Shown here: positions 1 through 6,312 of the stretch, in pieces | How positions within the stretch are numbered: the first letter of the stretch is position 1 | Layout: every line of letters starts with the position of its first letter | DNA from: Micrococcales bacterium | GTDB taxonomy: Bacteria; Actinomycetota; Actinomycetes; S36-B12; UBA5976 | Direction of reading: 5' to 3' | Assembly (NCBI GenBank): GCA_024640585.1 | Contig: JAHEEQ010000092.1 | Location: 1-6,312, forward strand | Length of the DNA stretch: 6,312 bases | Notes under the pieces: generated by a model | Database searches by the model: none | Told to the model about the DNA's origin: nothing | The model's input: the letters and a program-made list of their open reading frames with translations, nothing else | Program-made: the position numbers and the translations under genes

Positions 1-30
1 CGGCAGTGACCAGCCGCAAAGGTGAGTGTA

Positions 31-120
<90 letters not shown>

Positions 121-134
121 GAGCACTAATGAAT

Positions 135-157
135 AAGCCCATTACGGGGCTTTTTTG
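135..157 (+). terminator. Rho-independent terminator after tRNA-Ser
   Basis: AAGCCC (135-140) pairs with GGGCTT (147-152) across the loop ATTACG, and the 3' arm runs into a T tract (151-156). It begins 15 bases after the tRNA CCA end, as expected for a terminator of a monocistronic tRNA transcript. Confidence 0.85.
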
Positions 158-436
158 TTTCATACATACCATAAGACATATCAATAAATTTGGGCTTGCA
201 TGACGCAAGTCAAAACCAGCAAAAAGAACTTGGTTGTTTGCTAAACCAAATACAAGCCCCCCGCCCCTCCAATTTCCCGCTCAGTCAGACCCCACCGTAC
301 CCCCACCCCCACTTATTTGCGATGGGACTCCCGTCAGCCTTTACGCTCTAATTTGCTTAAACGGTGAGCTTGCGGAAGGCCCCCTTTGCTTTTTGGAATG
401 TCCTAGCCGGGGGGAATAAAAATTCTTGGAAAGATT

Positions 437-448
437 GCGAACGTTCGC
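437..448. promoter_or_regulatory. Perfect 12-bp palindrome, candidate operator
   Basis: GCGAACGTTCGC is an exact inverted repeat with no spacer. It ends 37 bases before the ATG of the caspase-family gene and 17 bases before the Fur-like site. Short perfect palindromes at this distance often bind dimeric regulators, but no known operator is recognised here, and a 12-bp palindrome can arise by chance. The function is inferred from position only. Confidence 0.3.
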
Positions 449-464
449 GTTTGGACTTGATTGT

Positions 465-480
465 GAAAATGATTACCATT
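465..480 (+). promoter_or_regulatory. Fur-box-like site before the caspase-family gene
   Basis: GAAAATGATTACCATT matches 13 of the first 16 positions of the classical Fur consensus GATAATGATAATCATTATC; the last three consensus positions do not match. It ends 5 bases before the ATG at 486. It also covers a weak possible -10 (TACCAT, 474-479) lying 17 bases after a poor -35 (TTGGAC, 451-456). If that promoter were real the transcript would be nearly leaderless, consistent with the lack of a good Shine-Dalgarno sequence. The match was counted by eye and iron regulation is only a hypothesis. Confidence 0.25.
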
Positions 481-485
481 GAGCA

Positions 486-2450
486 ATGAAATTTTTGAAT
501 CGCTTTTTGCTGATATGCCTCTTTGGCTTGGGCCCTGCTTTTGCACAGAACACTAGTGCTGTAATTAACACTTCAAGCTGTGAAAAGCCTGTGTACCCTG
601 CTGATTCAAAACGGATGAATGAAGAAGGAACTGTTCACTTAAAATTTTTAGTTGGTTTTGATGGAAAGGTAATTGAATCACAAATTGAAAAAAGTTCTGG
701 TTTTCGCAGGTTGGACGAAGCAGCTAGGCAAGCGTTAGTAAAGTGTCAATTTAAGCCCGCTCTTGAAGGAGGAGTTATCCAAGAAAGTTGGGCAAGTATG
801 AAATATACGTGGAGATTGGAAACTGCAAATTCTACAAATCAATGCCCACCAAAACTTAAACTTTCTGGTGTTTATGGATGCCTCAGTGACTATCGGTTTG
901 CAAGTAACAAGGACATAGAAACAAACCGAGAAGTAGCACAAGTGGCCGCTCAATCCATTGGGTATGTTATCTCCGCAGCTAGAGAAAAAAGTTGCAACAG
1001 TATTTCTATCAAATCAATTACAACTTCAAATTCTGGTGATGACTCAGTTGCCAAATCTTTAAACTCTTGCCAACAAAATGGCTGCGAATGTGCGGTATTG
1101 ATAAATAACGGAATAGTTGTAGATCAGAATCTTTTTTCAAAATATGCCAATGACACAGCAATAGCATCTACGGCTCAGTCAGATTCAAAACAGGCAAAAA
1201 ACAATCGGGTAATAAATTCAAGTAATTTACCGGCTTGCATAGGAGTTCAGTTAAGTAATTGGAACAATTGCGTTGCTAACTTCAAAGCTCCAAATGGGAA
1301 CTCCTACGTAGGAGAATTCGTTGATGGAAGAATGCACGGAAAAGGAATTTATAGCTACGCAAACGGAGATAAATATTCGGGTGATCATAAATTCGGCAAG
1401 GCGAATGGAAGTGGCGAATTTATTTATGCGGACGGAAGAAAGTTCGTTGGGGAATTTAGAGAAGACAAGCGTTATGGAAAAGGAACAGAGTATTCGTCTA
1501 ATGGAGCAGTAGTTCAGCAGGGAATATGGTTGAATGATAATTTTCAAACTACTGTTGCTATGGATGCCTCAGCGCCAGCAAATAATAGTTCAAATGTAAT
1601 ATTGACATCACCACAATCTGCTTCAACAAACCTAGCACTAGTAGAGCGGGAAAGACTTGCTATAGAACTCGCAGCTGCTAATAAAAAAAGGCAAGAATTA
1701 GAGGAACAACTCAAGGTGGCACAACAGCGACCCGTTGCTTCTCAGGCAGTAAGTAGTGTGTCTATTGGAAAACGTCTCGCTCTAGTTGTTGGTAATGCGA
1801 ACTATAAAGTTAGACCTTTGAAAAATTCAAGTAATGATGCTGATGATGTTTCGTTTTCTTTGAAGGCAAACGGCTTTGATGTCATTGATTTACGTGATGC
1901 GACACTTCCGCAAATGAGGACAGCAGTCCGGCAATTCGGTGACCGACTTATAAATAACGATGTTGGCTTGGTCTACTACTCAGGGCACGGAGTAGAAGTA
2001 AAAGGGCGAAACTACTTCATTCCTGTTAATGCAGACATTCAACGTGAAGATGAAATTGCTGATCAAGGCCTAGATGTTTCATTGATTCTTGAGAAAATGA
2101 GTACGGCCGGAAAAGGCGTAAACATCTTAATTGTTGATGCCTGCCGAGATGATCCGTTCGGTCGTAGCTTCCGTTCGTCATCACGTGGCCTAGCGAATAT
2201 GGATGCACCCAGAGGAACGATCATCGCTTATGCAACCTCACCCGGAAAAGTGGCTTCAGATGGCGATCCAAGAGAGCGTAATAGCCCATATACAAAGCAT
2301 CTTGTGAAGGCCATGCAGTCACCCAATAAGCCAATTGAGCAGGTCTTCAAAGAGGTTAGGAGGTCTGTTCAGGAAGAAACAAAGAACCAGCAGACTCCTT
2401 GGGAAAATACAAGTTTGAGTGGTGACTTCTTTTTCAGGGTGCAACGTTAA
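486..2450 (+). CDS. Exported caspase-family (metacaspase-like) protein with TonB_C-like and MORN domains
   Basis: This predicted periplasmic cysteine peptidase has 654 residues. Residues 1-20 form a Sec signal peptide (cleavage after AFA). Residues 33-111 resemble the TonB C-terminal domain (KPVYP near the start, KCQFKPA near the end; Cys32 and Cys87 may pair). Residues 115-220 are Cys-rich (120, 132, 170, 195, 200, 202) and only loosely resemble DUF4189. Cys251 and Cys262 precede three 23-residue MORN repeats (272-294, 295-317, 318-340; YVGEF and GKG motifs). A charged coiled coil spans about 384-415. The Peptidase C14 domain runs from about 429 to the end, with catalytic His501 in YYSGHG and Cys553 in DACRD. 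The C-terminal GDFFF is usual for full-length members, so the gene looks intact. ATG 486 is the first possible start because an in-frame TGA sits at 480-482; the Shine-Dalgarno is poor. The family cleaves proteins, metacaspases usually after Arg/Lys; the substrate here is unknown. It converges with the minus-strand gene and is probably transcribed alone. Confidence 0.9.
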   Translation: MKFLNRFLLICLFGLGPAFAQNTSAVINTSSCEKPVYPADSKRMNEEGTVHLKFLVGFDGKVIESQIEKSSGFRRLDEAARQALVKCQFKPALEGGVIQESWASMKYTWRLETANSTNQCPPKLKLSGVYGCLSDYRFASNKDIETNREVAQVAAQSIGYVISAAREKSCNSISIKSITTSNSGDDSVAKSLNSCQQNGCECAVLINNGIVVDQNLFSKYANDTAIASTAQSDSKQAKNNRVINSSNLPACIGVQLSNWNNCVANFKAPNGNSYVGEFVDGRMHGKGIYSYANGDKYSGDHKFGKANGSGEFIYADGRKFVGEFREDKRYGKGTEYSSNGAVVQQGIWLNDNFQTTVAMDASAPANNSSNVILTSPQSASTNLALVERERLAIELAAANKKRQELEEQLKVAQQRPVASQAVSSVSIGKRLALVVGNANYKVRPLKNSSNDADDVSFSLKANGFDVIDLRDATLPQMRTAVRQFGDRLINNDVGLVYYSGHGVEVKGRNYFIPVNADIQREDEIADQGLDVSLILEKMSTAGKGVNILIVDACRDDPFGRSFRSSSRGLANMDAPRGTIIAYATSPGKVASDGDPRERNSPYTKHLVKAMQSPNKPIEQVFKEVRRSVQEETKNQQTPWENTSLSGDFFFRVQR

Positions 2451-2455
2451 GTAAT

Positions 2456-6312
<3,857 letters not shown>

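Larger units (their letters stand above)
157..485. other. Intergenic region with no convincing gene; C-rich patch
   Basis: These 329 bases separate the tRNA terminator from the caspase-family gene. Bases 193-211 can form a small 7-bp hairpin (one G-U pair, loop ATGAC) with no T run, so it is not a terminator. Bases 255-315 are strikingly C-rich on the plus strand, unlike the AT-richer surroundings, and 375-416 holds C-run/G-run complementarity. A 61-codon TTG-initiated reading frame at 234-419 crosses the patch, but its proline-rich start looks driven by composition and it has no recognisable family or ribosome binding site. The last 50 bases hold the two candidate regulatory sites listed separately. 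No copy of the tRNA 3' end or integrase fragment was noticed. Confidence 0.6.

Noticed and set aside
234..419. 61-codon TTG-initiated reading frame in the intergenic region
   Set aside because: No ribosome binding site, no recognisable family, proline-rich translation caused by the C-rich DNA, and a rare start codon.
1251..1547. Minus-strand frame of 98 codons inside the caspase-family gene
   Set aside because: It lies opposite the MORN-encoding part of a strongly supported gene and its translation resembles no family.

Overview
The window looks like a piece of a Gram-negative, probably betaproteobacterial (Burkholderiales, freshwater Polynucleobacter/Limnohabitans-like) chromosome. This placement is inferred from moderate GC, a tRNA gene with an encoded CCA end, and a Sec-exported caspase-family protein carrying a TonB-type C-terminal domain. 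No sequence comparison was possible, so the genus is only a guess.

Layout. Bases 31-120 hold a complete tRNA-Ser(CGA), followed at 135-157 by a Rho-independent terminator. Bases 157-485 contain no convincing gene. They hold a C-rich stretch, a perfect 12-bp palindrome (437-448) and a Fur-box-like sequence (465-480) just before the next start codon. Bases 486-2450 (+) encode a 654-residue exported protein: signal peptide, TonB_C-like domain, Cys-rich domain, three MORN repeats, coiled coil and a caspase/metacaspase domain with an intact His501/Cys553 dyad.

Bases 2456-6312 (-) are the 3' part of a very large gene running off the right edge. Its product is a repetitive, probably surface or secreted protein. 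In protein order it has at least one complete PPC-type beta domain (preceded by part of an identical copy), five Calx-beta-like repeats, a non-repetitive insert, two more Calx-beta-like repeats and a C-terminal run of 23 glycines. The insert contains a PPC-like segment and a helical module of the kind found in RTX/DUF4214-type proteins.

The two large genes converge with 5 bp between their stop codons, so they are not an operon. Nothing in the sequence shows that they work together. The most notable points are the caspase protein's domain combination, the exact 354-bp-period DNA repeat at the right edge (at least 121 bp identical), the (GGC)9(GGT)13 tract ending the adhesin-like gene, and the possible Fur/palindrome control region before the caspase gene.
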